Shown here piece by piece: positions 10,680-18,926 of a stretch of 64,000 bases of DNA. Both the position numbers and the translations under genes were made by a program. Under the pieces are notes generated by a model, which saw only the letters and a list, made by a program, of their open reading frames with translations, did not search any database and was not told where the DNA came from. This stretch comes from Methylococcaceae bacterium (GTDB taxonomy: Bacteria; Pseudomonadota; Gammaproteobacteria; Methylococcales; Methylomonadaceae). Position 1 is the stretch's first letter. Every line of letters begins with the position of its first letter. The DNA lies in NCBI GenBank assembly GCA_016715325.1, contig JADKAL010000007.1, positions 62,001-126,000 of the forward strand. Direction: 5' to 3'.

Positions 10680-10908
10680 TGAATTGTTATGCGGTTTATC
10701 CTGTCAGGGGCATTGTAAAACATGAAATTTATTGGAGATGGAATATTTTATATTTTAATATTTTATCAACATAGCCATTGCTGATTTCAAAAACGATGTT
10801 TAGCCTGTAAGCCACGTATACCAAGGCTTACAGAGGTAGCTGGGTACAAGTTCTTTTGGTTAAAAAACCCAATAATGATAAGACATTTACAGCCGGCAAG
10901 AAAAAGTG

Positions 10909-11013
10909 AGGCATTTCACACATATTTTGGATTTTCTTGGTATTTTTCATCCAAAATATAAACATATAATTCAATAACATACAAATCCATCAAAAAAAGT
11001 GTGTGATATCACG
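10909..11013. promoter_or_regulatory. two distal palindromes of the TGTSATWTSACA family upstream of corA
   Basis: A weak site (10909-10920, AGGCATTTCACA) and a strong one (11002-11013, TGTGATATCACG) lie upstream of the main pair. Their centres are 93 bp apart, and the strong one is 95 bp from the next site at 11097. The surrounding 639-bp gap (10680-11318) holds these sites, the pair, the sigma-54-like promoter and the leader hairpin; I see no gene in it. Confidence 0.55.
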
Positions 11014-11096
11014 CATTTTTTTGATTTATCCCGCCCCTATTCAATTTATCTTAAGCTATATAAAACAGCCGCTTATAACCATCCCAAAAAAAAGTG

Positions 11097-11130
11097 TGTG
11101 ATATGACTCAGATAAGTGTGGCATATCACA
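11097..11130. promoter_or_regulatory. paired upstream activator palindromes for corA
   Basis: TGTGATATGACT (11097-11108) and TGGCATATCACA (11119-11130) have centres 22 bp apart, about two helical turns. Symmetric A and T runs flank the pair (AAAAAAAGTGTG at the left, CACACTTTTT at the right). The pair lies about 107 bp upstream of the -12 element at 11220, a typical enhancer position for sigma-54 activators. Confidence 0.7.
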
Positions 11131-11205
11131 CACTTTTTCCGCGCAAAACGACCAAGAAAATCGCTTTCTAACAATAATCATATATATATCAGTATTATAT
11201 AAATT

Positions 11206-11223
11206 TAGGCCTAATTATTGCTT
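11206..11223 (+). promoter_or_regulatory. sigma-54-type (-24/-12) promoter of corA
   Basis: TAGGCCTAATTATTGCTT has GG (11208-11209) and GC (11220-11221) separated by exactly 10 bases, the invariant sigma-54 spacing, with the TTGCTT -12 context. The same form recurs before other operator-bearing genes in the window. The predicted start is near 11233, giving a leader of about 85 nt. Confidence 0.7.
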
Positions 11224-11235
11224 AATAAATTCCCG

Positions 11236-11286
11236 TCAATCACCAGATTTGTCAGCGTACGCTGACAGCCCTTGGTAGTTGATTGA
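11236..11286 (+). other. long inverted repeat in the corA leader
   Basis: The core TGTCAGCGTACGCTGACA (11250-11267) is a perfect 18-bp palindrome. Outer arms TCAATCACCA (11236-11245) and the complementary TTGG...TGATTGA (ending 11286) extend the pairing with a small bulge. It lies downstream of the predicted sigma-54 start, so it could fold in the mRNA as a leader structure; it could also be a protein site. Confidence 0.5.
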
Positions 11287-11318
11287 GCTTTATTTTATAA
11301 AATGAGGAGTTATTAAGC

Positions 11319-12062
11319 ATGAAAAATAAAATTTATAAGACCACATTATCCACAGCAATGTCGGTTGCAATGATGACGTTAGGACTGGCCGCGAGTCAAA
11401 CAGCCTCTGCGGGTATGGTGACTTACGGCGATCCAGTCCCAGCCGGAGCAAGTTATCCAGGCTGTCTTGAAGACCTGGGCGGGACGCCTACCGGTAACGA
11501 TGGCGGTATAAGCTATGAGTGGCAGGTGAAAATGGGCAAACGTGACGAAGTAAGCTTCGTCAATCATGTGGGCGCAAAAAGCTTTAACGAACCACCACCG
11601 GACTATGAACCTCCTTTCACAGGTTGGACGCATACCTCCAACTGGGTGGCGTTGGAAATAACCCATCGTACGAAGGTCAAAATTAAGGTAGCAAGACAGG
11701 AAGGCGTTCCCTTTACAAACGGGACATCAATAGCGACTGCCCGTAATAAATTAGTGCCTGCACTAGCCATCTATTCCGGATGGGATAACACTAGTTGTGA
11801 AGATCATCGCTATAACACGGCGGGTAACATCGACTGGACGACCGTTCAATATATTGCCAGTCAGCCGAATAGCCGTGGCAAGAAAGAAGTAGAGTATGAA
11901 ATCATGTTAGACGCCGGGCAATATAGTATTGCTATTGGCGGCAGCCCAAAAGTGCCTTCTGTTTATCCTGATGCCGCCACTTGTAATCCTTCAACAGACC
12001 CGGTTTGTTATGCCTACACTGGACGTCACGGTTTTCGCGTAGAGATGAAAACAGGCTACTAA
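11319..12062 (+). CDS. corA: CorA/MopE-like secreted copper-binding protein (candidate)
   Basis: A 247-residue protein with a signal peptide (cleavage after ASA, about residue 31). The proposed identity rests on three things: a W-x-H motif at W103-H105 (TGWTHTSNW), an isolated late histidine H237 (GRHGFRV), and a di-haem peroxidase gene two places downstream. In Methylococcus MopE, copper(I) is held by Kyn130 (oxidised Trp), His132 and His203, and mopE is linked to a surface cytochrome c peroxidase; CorA/CorB of Methylomicrobium is equivalent. The start has a good GAGG-type ribosome site (aatgaggag). A sigma-54-like promoter and four palindromes precede it. If correct, it is a copper-starvation surface scavenger. 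Note that this corA is unrelated to the magnesium transporter. Confidence 0.65.
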   Translation: MKNKIYKTTLSTAMSVAMMTLGLAASQTASAGMVTYGDPVPAGASYPGCLEDLGGTPTGNDGGISYEWQVKMGKRDEVSFVNHVGAKSFNEPPPDYEPPFTGWTHTSNWVALEITHRTKVKIKVARQEGVPFTNGTSIATARNKLVPALAIYSGWDNTSCEDHRYNTAGNIDWTTVQYIASQPNSRGKKEVEYEIMLDAGQYSIAIGGSPKVPSVYPDAATCNPSTDPVCYAYTGRHGFRVEMKTGY

Positions 12063-12134
12063 GCTATTCAAACTGATACGCTTAATTAAATGGAAACCAT
12101 TTATACACTAATAAACACAATAGAAATTAAAGAC

Positions 12135-12524
12135 ATGAAAATAATATTATTACCTGTAATCGCTCTAATCATGACATCAGCTGTACAAGCAGCAGATAAA
12201 CCTTGCTCAATGAATGACTTCAATGGTCGATGGACAGCATACCAAGGTGCGGTGACGGTCAATCCTCATACCGGTATCTGCCATTTCAGTGTTGCTAACG
12301 GTCTGGCGCAAGGAAATTGCGATTTCAGCAACGGATTTGCAGGCCCGTTTAAAGGCGAAGTCGTTGTTAATCGAAATTGTTCAGTCGATTTTGAAATGGA
12401 CTTTACTCCGGTGCCTGTTGTATCAACATTCCAAGTTCAAATGCACAAAGATAAAAAATCTTTTGTAGGCCGTTGGAAAAATAATTTCGACGTCATTGGT
12501 GTTACAAACGCAGTAAAACGGTAA
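12135..12524 (+). CDS. small secreted cysteine-containing protein of unknown function
   Basis: About 129 residues from ATG 12135, which begins a clean signal peptide (KIILLPVIALIMTSAVQA). The in-frame ATG at 12090 would bury that signal and has no ribosome site. The mature part has four cysteines (in DKPCS, GICHF, GNCDF, RNCSV), enough for two disulfides, and short repeated beta-like segments, which suggests a small periplasmic or secreted beta protein. It lies between the CorA-like gene and the di-haem peroxidase, probably in the same operon. I do not recognise the family. Confidence 0.7.
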   Translation: MKIILLPVIALIMTSAVQAADKPCSMNDFNGRWTAYQGAVTVNPHTGICHFSVANGLAQGNCDFSNGFAGPFKGEVVVNRNCSVDFEMDFTPVPVVSTFQVQMHKDKKSFVGRWKNNFDVIGVTNAVKR

Positions 12525-12536
12525 ATCACAATCTTC

Positions 12537-12565
12537 GTTATACCGGCTCAATCGACCGGTATAAC
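12537..12565 (+). terminator. hairpin between the small secreted gene and the peroxidase
   Basis: GTTATACCGG (12537-12546) pairs perfectly with CCGGTATAAC (12556-12565) around a 9-base loop. There is no T run, so it could be a partial terminator or an RNA processing/stability hairpin that tunes expression of the downstream peroxidase. Confidence 0.45.
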
Positions 12566-12653
12566 GGCATGATCATCAGCATCGTGATTATCAATTACGA
12601 TGTCCAACGAATATTAATTCTTAAGTTAAACTATCTTAGCCAAGAGAAATCCT

Positions 12654-14543
12654 ATGTTTAGATTTTACCGTCCTCTTAGCTTATTGCTAATAACGGCTGT
12701 CAGCAGTATGTCCCCTGCCGGACAAGCAGCTGATCCAGCCCGGCCACCTTCACTTAAAACGGTTGCTGTGCCAGAACCGTCCAATTTGGCCGATTTTGTC
12801 GTCGATAAAGAAAAAGCCATCATCCTGGGCAAAGCCTTATTCTGGGAAATGCGCATCGGCAGCGATGGGGTTACCGCTTGCGCCAGTTGTCATTTTAATG
12901 CCGGAGCAGACAGCCGGTCGATAAACCAGATTAATCCTGATACCCGGCGGGTTCATAGCGATGGCTCGTCCAATCCAGACCAATCTTTCGATTTCGGCCC
13001 GAACCGCCAATTATCGATCAATGATTTCCCCTTCCGCCAATTAAGTGATGTGCTTGATCGCAGCTCACTACCTTTATTAGATTCCAATGATGTCGTTTCG
13101 TCGCAAGGGGTATTTGCCGCCGATTTTATTCGTGCCTATCAAGGTAAATCAGTCGATCAAGTGGCGTATAAGCGTGATGACAGTGGATTCCTATTAGGTA
13201 ATAAAAATCTACGCCGCGTAGAACCCAGAAATACGCCTTCGGTAATCAACGCCGTTTTCAATTACCGAAATTTTATGGATGGTCGTGCCCAAAATGAGTT
13301 TAACGGCGTCAATAATTGGGGTTCCCGCGATTCCAATGCCAAGGTTTTTAAAGCCATATCGGCAACACAAATTGAACCGGTGCATATCAGCTTAAATAAT
13401 TCCAGCTTGGCTTCCCAAGCCGTTGCTCCCCCATTGAGCGATTTTGAAATGAGTGCATCAGGGCGAATGTATCCCGATCTAGGACGCAAATTACTTTCAA
13501 TGCGGCCATTAGCCTTGCAACAAGTCCATCACAGCGATAGCGTGCTTGGTAGCGTAAGTGCGTGGCCGCATAAAGGTTTAAAACTAAGATCCTATGCTGA
13601 CTTAGTAAAAGCCACGTTTCAGCCGTCCTGGTGGCAATCGGACAAATTAATCCGGGCCGGTCAACATGGTAACCCGCCAACCATTATAAACCGCCATAAA
13701 CGGCAGAATGGCGATTACAGCTTGATGGAGTATAACTTTTCGTTATTTTTCGGCCTTGCTATTCAAATGTACGAGTCCACTTTGGTTTCGGACGATACGC
13801 CCTACGACCACTATATGATGGGAGATTCCGGGGCTATCAGCGAAGCTGCCGTTCGGGGCATCGATCTATTTCGTAGCCAATCTCGGGGACGCTGCATTAA
13901 TTGTCATGAAGGCGCGGAAATGACCGGTGCATCAATAACAAGGGTAAGTGCAAGCCCAATACGCGTCCGGGAAGAACAAGCCTTCGACCGAGGTTTCAAT
14001 AACATAGGCGTACGATCAAGCCATGACGATATCGGAATCGGCGGAACAGACCCATTTGGCAACTCATTGTCTTATACCCGTAGTTCATCCAACGTGCCGA
14101 TTTGCGCAAATGGACTACCGTGCCCCGTTATTGCCGACGGTTTCATTAAAGTTCCTGGACTGAGGAATGTAGAATTAACGGCGCCTTATTTCCATAATGG
14201 CGGAACGTTGTCATTACGTGGCGTACTCGACTTTTATAGCCGCGGCGGCGATTACGCCAAACTTGAGCAGTTGGATGGGTCAGAAATTGCGCCGCTTAAT
14301 ATCCTGATGAATAATGAGGACGAAAAAGCGGACATGGAAGCCTTTTTATTGGCATTGACCGATGACCGGGTACGTTTTCAAAAAGCCCCGTTTGATCACC
14401 CTCAACTGTATGTGACCAACGGACACAAATTGGAAATGAATGAATCTACTGCGAAACCGGGAAACGCTAAAGATAAGTTTCTCGAAATCAAGGCTGTGGG
14501 TCGCGATGGCGGGCCGGCATTAAGGAAGTTCTTGCAGCAATAG
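12654..14543 (+). CDS. corB: di-haem cytochrome c peroxidase family protein (CorB/SACCP/MauG-like)
   Basis: A 629-residue secreted protein with a signal peptide (cleavage after GQA, about residue 25). Two c-type haem motifs are seen: CASCH (C76-H80) and CINCH (C414-H418), spaced as in long MauG/BCCP-family proteins. It is longer than ordinary BCCP (about 330 residues), like the surface-associated peroxidases of methanotrophs. The neighbouring CorA-like protein makes a MauG-like role plausible: oxidising a tryptophan to kynurenine so that the partner can bind copper. That is a proposal from the family literature, not something shown by this sequence. Translation ends with TAG, and a strong hairpin follows at 14633. 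Confidence 0.82.
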   Translation: MFRFYRPLSLLLITAVSSMSPAGQAADPARPPSLKTVAVPEPSNLADFVVDKEKAIILGKALFWEMRIGSDGVTACASCHFNAGADSRSINQINPDTRRVHSDGSSNPDQSFDFGPNRQLSINDFPFRQLSDVLDRSSLPLLDSNDVVSSQGVFAADFIRAYQGKSVDQVAYKRDDSGFLLGNKNLRRVEPRNTPSVINAVFNYRNFMDGRAQNEFNGVNNWGSRDSNAKVFKAISATQIEPVHISLNNSSLASQAVAPPLSDFEMSASGRMYPDLGRKLLSMRPLALQQVHHSDSVLGSVSAWPHKGLKLRSYADLVKATFQPSWWQSDKLIRAGQHGNPPTIINRHKRQNGDYSLMEYNFSLFFGLAIQMYESTLVSDDTPYDHYMMGDSGAISEAAVRGIDLFRSQSRGRCINCHEGAEMTGASITRVSASPIRVREEQAFDRGFNNIGVRSSHDDIGIGGTDPFGNSLSYTRSSSNVPICANGLPCPVIADGFIKVPGLRNVELTAPYFHNGGTLSLRGVLDFYSRGGDYAKLEQLDGSEIAPLNILMNNEDEKADMEAFLLALTDDRVRFQKAPFDHPQLYVTNGHKLEMNESTAKPGNAKDKFLEIKAVGRDGGPALRKFLQQ

Positions 14544-14632
14544 CTTAGTGAGTGCGCCTTAGATCAGTGAAAAAACCGCTGGGAAATAATTGTTTCGAAA
14601 TTGTAAACCTTCCTATTCACCCTTCAACCTTA

Positions 14633-14659
14633 CCGGTTCGGGCAAAAAGCCCGAACCGG
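14633..14659 (+). terminator. strong GC-rich hairpin after the peroxidase gene
   Basis: CCGGTTCGGGC (14633-14643) and GCCCGAACCGG (14649-14659) form an 11-bp perfect stem with an AAAAA loop. No T tract follows, so termination would be weak or factor-assisted. The 308-bp gap 14544-14851 otherwise holds only the candidate receptor promoter. Confidence 0.55.
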
Positions 14660-14804
14660 AGCATATTCCAAAATCTCATAACTTTCTCGAGGGCATCAAA
14701 AAAATAACAATGCAAAGTTTCATTCAAGCTCTTACTTTCTTCATAAGAACTTCAGTAATCGCTGAATCATTATTTTTAATGCAGTTTTAAATACTTTTTG
14801 TTGA

Positions 14805-14830
14805 GGTAAATCCCTGACATAAACGTCTTA
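14805..14830 (+). promoter_or_regulatory. candidate ECF-type promoter of the receptor at 14852
   Basis: GGTAAAT (14805) and CGTCTTA (14824) are 19 bp apart start to start. Similar pairs precede the receptors at 20.0 and 57.6 kb and the PepSY gene at 36.5 kb. Iron-starvation sigma factors such as PvdS and FecI use -10 elements with a CGT or GTC core. The match is short, so this is tentative. Confidence 0.4.
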
Positions 14831-14851
14831 TTCCTGAATCCGAAAATACGG

Positions 14852-17392
14852 ATGAAAATTTCCACACGGGAGAAGACATTGACAAAAATCAAAATAACAT
14901 CAAACAAGGGTGTCAAAGCTTTTAATAATACCGTTAGAAGCCCGTTATCGTTCGCTATACTGGCGATCCTTAGTGGCCCATTTACAATCGTTGAGGTATC
15001 CGCGCAAACTTTTCATATTCCGCCGCAAAACCTGTCTGGCGCATTGAACGATTATGCCGAAGCCGCAAATGTTCAATTGAGCTACCCCGCAGCGCAAACA
15101 TCCGGGTTAAAATCGAATGGTGTGGACGGCGATTATACGCCGCAAGCTGCGTTACAGAAAATACTAGTCGGAACAGGAGTTGCCGCCAGAGAAACGGCCA
15201 ATGGGACCGTTACACTAGAAGAACAAGGCGGTTTGATGAAAGTGGCGGAAACGTCGACTCCTGAATCGACCGGTGGCGAAACAATGCCGAAAGTGACGGT
15301 GGAAGCGGATTCTGACAACCCTTACAGCGACCCAAGCTGGACGACCGATCCCCGCAACACCGACTATAACCGTCCCAATGCGACGACAGCTACCAAGACC
15401 GATACGCCGATTATGGAAACTCCGGTCAACATCCAGGTTGTGCCACAACAAGTGTTAAAAGATCAACAAACAACTCGCATTGAGCAGGCTCTGCAAAACA
15501 CCAGCGGTATCTATAAGCAACAAGCGGAGTCGGCAGAGTCGTTCAACATAAGGGGATTCCAAACCTTTGAATATTATCGCGATGGCGTACGTAATCAATC
15601 AGCCTTAACGCAGGCAGGTGACCGGGAAACGGCAAACCTTGAACGCATAGAGTTGTTGAAAGGACCGGCGGCGATTCTATTCGGACGGCTTCAGCCGGGC
15701 GGTATGGTCAATTTGGTAACCAAAAAACCTTTGGAACAATATTATCATTCGTTGCAGCAACAGTTCGGCTCGTTTAGCCAATTTCGCACGACCTTGGACA
15801 CGACCGGGCCCATTACGGACGACAAAGAATTATTGTACCGGTTTAATTTAGCCTATGAAGATAAAGGCTCGTTCCGAGAATTCGTCGATAACGACAGAAT
15901 TTTTATAGCTCCAGTAATTAAATGGAATATCAGCGACCGGACGCTAGCGACATTCGAAATGGAATATAAACATGCCAACGAAACCACCGATTTCGGCATT
16001 CCGGCAAAAGGTAACCGGCCTGTTGATATACCCAGGGAGCGTAATTTGGGCGAGCCGTTCGCCTTTTCCGAATCGGACGACGTCATGCTGGGTTTCAATT
16101 GGTCGCATGCATTTAACGACCAATGGAAGATTGCGCATAAGTTCAACGCCAACTTTACCCATGAAGACGACGATGTCGTAATCGGCGCTGACGGCGTTCC
16201 GTTGGACAGCAACATCTTTCCTCGTTTTTACGCAGGCTTCAGGGACAATAAAACCCAAAACTATTCCAACAATCTGGATTTGACCGGGCATTTCGATACT
16301 TTCGGTTTGGAGCATACCTTGTTACTGGGCGGGGATTATTACCTCTTCCATAATACCGGACTGATAATCGATAACTTTGATTTTCCCGGTATTGATATTA
16401 ACAAACCTGTCCACGGCAGTTTGCCTATTAAAAACCCTGCCGATGACTTTTTATACGAATCCTCGGAAGAATGGTACGGGATTTATCTCCAAGATCAAGT
16501 CAAGTTACCGTATGACTTGCATTTGCTCGCCGGTTTCCGTTACGACAATGCTAGGTTTTTGTCGACCAATAATTTCGGCGGTAATTTTCGCCGTAAAGAC
16601 GATGATATTAATCCTCGGGTAGGACTGCTTTGGCAACCGATCAAAGAAATCTCGCTATACGGAAATTATGTCCAAAATTTCGGCGTACCCAATGCTTTTC
16701 AATCCGGGATTGGCGGTGCTGCTTTGGGTCCTGAAACAGCCCAACAGTGGGAGGCCGGTATAAAGACCGAGTTACTAGGGGGAAGGTTGACCGGTACGCT
16801 TGCGTGGTATCGTTTGACTAAACAAAATGTTGCAACGGTCACACGCGATTTTGCAGGCGCGAGCAACGATGAATTCGAACTGGCGGGTGAAGCTATGAAC
16901 GAAGGCTTTGAGCTGGATATTGCGGGAGAAATCTTGCCGGGCTGGAATGTCATCGGTGCTTATTCGTTTATCGATTCCGAGATTACCGCCGACACAGGGA
17001 GAGTCTTCGATCTGAATGGTAAGGTTATCAGGGTTACATCAGGCAATACCGGAAATCGATTGGCAAATGTGCCAGAACACGGCGGCAGCATTTGGAATAC
17101 TTATCAGTTTCAATCCGGTCCGGTGCAAGGCTTAAAACTGGGCGCGGGACTCGTAGCAAAAAGCCAGCAAGAAGGCAATAGCGAAAACAACTTTCAACTG
17201 CCGGGCTATACCTTGGTCAATTTGATGGCGGGCTATGAATTTAAAGTAGGCAAATCCAGAATCACTACCCAACTAAATGTCGATAATTTGTTGGATAAAA
17301 ATTACTTCCCAACAAGCAACGGTTTCGGCAGAAACCGGATCGATGTCGGCAGTCCACGCACTTTCTTGGGTTCAATAAAAGTAGAGTTTTAA
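14852..17392 (+). CDS. TonB-dependent siderophore-type receptor with STN signalling domain
   Basis: An 846-residue outer-membrane receptor. After a long signal region (cleavage near VSA, residue 51) comes an STN (secretin/TonB N-terminal) domain, about 52-125 (TFHIPPQNLSGALNDYAEAANVQLSYP), a linker with the TonB-box-like PKVTVEAD, a plug (IMETPVNIQVVPQQVLKDQQ, ESFNIRGFQ, IELLKGPAAILFGRLQPGGMVNLVTKKP) and a 22-strand barrel ending in KVEF. STN domains pass the substrate signal to a FecR-type sensor, yet no FecI/FecR pair adjoins this gene; it may answer to a paralogous pair in the window. It follows the CorA/CorB locus. Its linker is nearly identical in layout to that of the receptor at 25.9 kb, so the two are recent paralogues. 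The substrate is unknown. Confidence 0.9.
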   Translation: MKISTREKTLTKIKITSNKGVKAFNNTVRSPLSFAILAILSGPFTIVEVSAQTFHIPPQNLSGALNDYAEAANVQLSYPAAQTSGLKSNGVDGDYTPQAALQKILVGTGVAARETANGTVTLEEQGGLMKVAETSTPESTGGETMPKVTVEADSDNPYSDPSWTTDPRNTDYNRPNATTATKTDTPIMETPVNIQVVPQQVLKDQQTTRIEQALQNTSGIYKQQAESAESFNIRGFQTFEYYRDGVRNQSALTQAGDRETANLERIELLKGPAAILFGRLQPGGMVNLVTKKPLEQYYHSLQQQFGSFSQFRTTLDTTGPITDDKELLYRFNLAYEDKGSFREFVDNDRIFIAPVIKWNISDRTLATFEMEYKHANETTDFGIPAKGNRPVDIPRERNLGEPFAFSESDDVMLGFNWSHAFNDQWKIAHKFNANFTHEDDDVVIGADGVPLDSNIFPRFYAGFRDNKTQNYSNNLDLTGHFDTFGLEHTLLLGGDYYLFHNTGLIIDNFDFPGIDINKPVHGSLPIKNPADDFLYESSEEWYGIYLQDQVKLPYDLHLLAGFRYDNARFLSTNNFGGNFRRKDDDINPRVGLLWQPIKEISLYGNYVQNFGVPNAFQSGIGGAALGPETAQQWEAGIKTELLGGRLTGTLAWYRLTKQNVATVTRDFAGASNDEFELAGEAMNEGFELDIAGEILPGWNVIGAYSFIDSEITADTGRVFDLNGKVIRVTSGNTGNRLANVPEHGGSIWNTYQFQSGPVQGLKLGAGLVAKSQQEGNSENNFQLPGYTLVNLMAGYEFKVGKSRITTQLNVDNLLDKNYFPTSNGFGRNRIDVGSPRTFLGSIKVEF

Positions 17393-17418
17393 TATCGCCA
17401 TAGTTAGTGTTTACCTGC

Positions 17419-17457
17419 TTCAGGTCGGTGTTACAAATCTTGACCTGAAAAATTTTT
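17419..17457 (+). terminator. rho-independent terminator after the receptor
   Basis: TTCAGGTC (17419-17426) pairs with GACCTGAA (17442-17449) and is followed by AAATTTTT. It is 27 bp after the receptor stop. Confidence 0.65.
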
Positions 17458-17526
17458 GTTATATCTGTCAAAGCCTAACAAATCGAATAGCAAAATTTTT
17501 CCGACGAATAAACCAAGTATGTCTAT

Positions 17527-18117
17527 ATGGGAGAAGAAATACCGATTAATACGCCTCAAAAAATTATAGGTAGGTATAAAATCTGGCTAGTGGATTGTAA
17601 AGATTACAATCCACTAGCCCCAATGGTCGCAAACTATGTGGCCCAACTGATTTTATCGTCGCTGCACGGTATCCGAATCGAGCATATTGGCAGCACCGCT
17701 GTCGAAGGTTGTGCGGGCAAAGGGATCATCGATTTGATGGCTTCATATTCGAATGGTGAATTAGAAAGCGTCAAAAGCAAACTCGATGAACTCGGCTTTC
17801 AAAAACAAACCACCCGTGATCCATTTCCGGAAACAAGGCCGATGCGGGTTGGTTCGTTCGAATATGGAGGTAATGTATTCCAATTGCATATCCATGTTAT
17901 TGAAAAAAATAGTCCTGAAGCCGTTGAATTAATCGAGTTTAGAAATTCCTTGCGTGCAGACGCCGATCTTCGAGAGCAATATGTCTTGCTAAAAAAATCT
18001 ATTCTCAGCCAGGGCAAAACGGATCCGATCGATTATTGTAGGGCTAAAGAACAATTCATTAAAAAAGTAACCCACCATCACTCTGCTTTTTCTGCCACTT
18101 CTATTCTTAAAAAGTAA
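17527..18117 (+). CDS. GrpB family protein (UPF0157 nucleotidyltransferase fold)
   Basis: A 196-residue protein with the GrpB hallmark HIGSTAVEGCAGKGIIDLM near residue 56 (usual form IGSTSVPGLAAKPIIDI), which belongs to the nucleotidyltransferase superfamily. The later block FRNSLRADADLREQYVLLKK also fits the family. Cellular role is poorly defined. It is flanked by a terminator upstream and by the operator-bearing FecI promoter downstream, and it does not look connected to the metal-uptake genes. Confidence 0.82.
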   Translation: MGEEIPINTPQKIIGRYKIWLVDCKDYNPLAPMVANYVAQLILSSLHGIRIEHIGSTAVEGCAGKGIIDLMASYSNGELESVKSKLDELGFQKQTTRDPFPETRPMRVGSFEYGGNVFQLHIHVIEKNSPEAVELIEFRNSLRADADLREQYVLLKKSILSQGKTDPIDYCRAKEQFIKKVTHHHSAFSATSILKK

Positions 18118-18151
18118 GACAAACAACAGTTTTAGAATTTTCAAAAAAATA

Positions 18152-18183
18152 GGTCATTTCACACACTATTGTGTCATATGACA
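18152..18183. promoter_or_regulatory. paired activator palindromes before FecI cassette A
   Basis: GGTCATTTCACA (18152-18163) and the perfect palindrome TGTCATATGACA (18172-18183) have centres 20 bp apart and are followed by CACTTTTTA. They lie about 81 bp upstream of a GC at 18249. Confidence 0.65.
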
Positions 18184-18234
18184 CACTTTTTATTTGCCCG
18201 CTTTCTATCTATTTGTTTTAAAACAACTATTAAT

Positions 18235-18252
18235 TGTGCATGAAAATTGCTT
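18235..18252 (+). promoter_or_regulatory. variant sigma-54-type promoter of FecI cassette A
   Basis: TGTGCATGAAAATTGCTT keeps the TTGCTT -12 element and the N10 spacing, but its -24 element reads TG instead of GG. It is the weakest of the set and is called mainly because of its position below the paired palindromes. Confidence 0.45.
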
Positions 18253-18324
18253 TTAAATTGAGCATAAGCTTGTCAAAAAAGCTAAAACAATCTTTTAAAC
18301 ATAATAATAAAAAATCAAGTTGTC

Positions 18325-18852
18325 ATGACCCAATTTCAAACAAGCGCTGTCTATTTTCAGGATTTAACCGAATTTTTTAACGACAAACACCCCCAGTTGC
18401 AAAACTATTTATTCTGGCAAGTCCGTTCTCATGAAATTGCGGAGGAATTGGCGCAGGAAACGTATGCCCGGTTTTTACGTCAACCTGAGCCGTATGGCAT
18501 TCTTGACCTTAACGCATTTTTATTTACCATCGCCAAAAACTTGGCTTTCGATTATTTGCGCGGGTTAAAGCGCCAGCAAGCGTATGAGTTTATCCCGCTC
18601 GATTCGGAGTTGCCTGATCGTCAGGCCGATACGGAAACCTTGGTCGACCAACAACAATTGTCGAATCGATTGGAACAATCCATTGCCAACCTGCCGTATA
18701 AAACCAGGGAAATATTATTGCTCTATCGGGCAGACGATTTAAGTTACAAAGAGATCGCGTCACGGTTAGCTATTTCCGAACGCACCGTTGAATACCATCT
18801 GCGCCGGGCGGTCTTACATTGCCGAAAAGAACTTGTCGCATGGCAGGGTTAA
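18325..18852 (+). CDS. FecI-type ECF RNA polymerase sigma factor, cassette A
   Basis: A 175-residue ECF sigma factor with only sigma2 and sigma4. Region 2 is seen in EIAEELAQETYARFLRQP with KNLAFDYLRGLKRQQ, and region 4 in LPYKTREILLLYRADDLSYKEIASRLAISERTVEYHLRRAVLHCRKEL. In the FecI system the sigma factor is released by the inner-membrane FecR after a ligand-loaded receptor signals across the envelope, and it then transcribes the receptor gene. Here FecR follows 74 bp later and the cognate STN receptor comes third. The gene's own promoter region carries the window's shared palindromes, so its supply may be under a separate, higher-level control. Confidence 0.9.
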   Translation: MTQFQTSAVYFQDLTEFFNDKHPQLQNYLFWQVRSHEIAEELAQETYARFLRQPEPYGILDLNAFLFTIAKNLAFDYLRGLKRQQAYEFIPLDSELPDRQADTETLVDQQQLSNRLEQSIANLPYKTREILLLYRADDLSYKEIASRLAISERTVEYHLRRAVLHCRKELVAWQG

Positions 18853-18926
18853 ATGTTTCTCGCCGAATCGACCTCGTGTTATAACTACATTAAGTCAACA
18901 CATTGAGAATCATCGCTCTTCCATCC

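Noticed and set aside
14590..14790. A 66-residue frame between the peroxidase and the receptor
   Set aside because: It runs through the 14633-14659 hairpin, has no ribosome site or signal sequence, and no recognisable motif.
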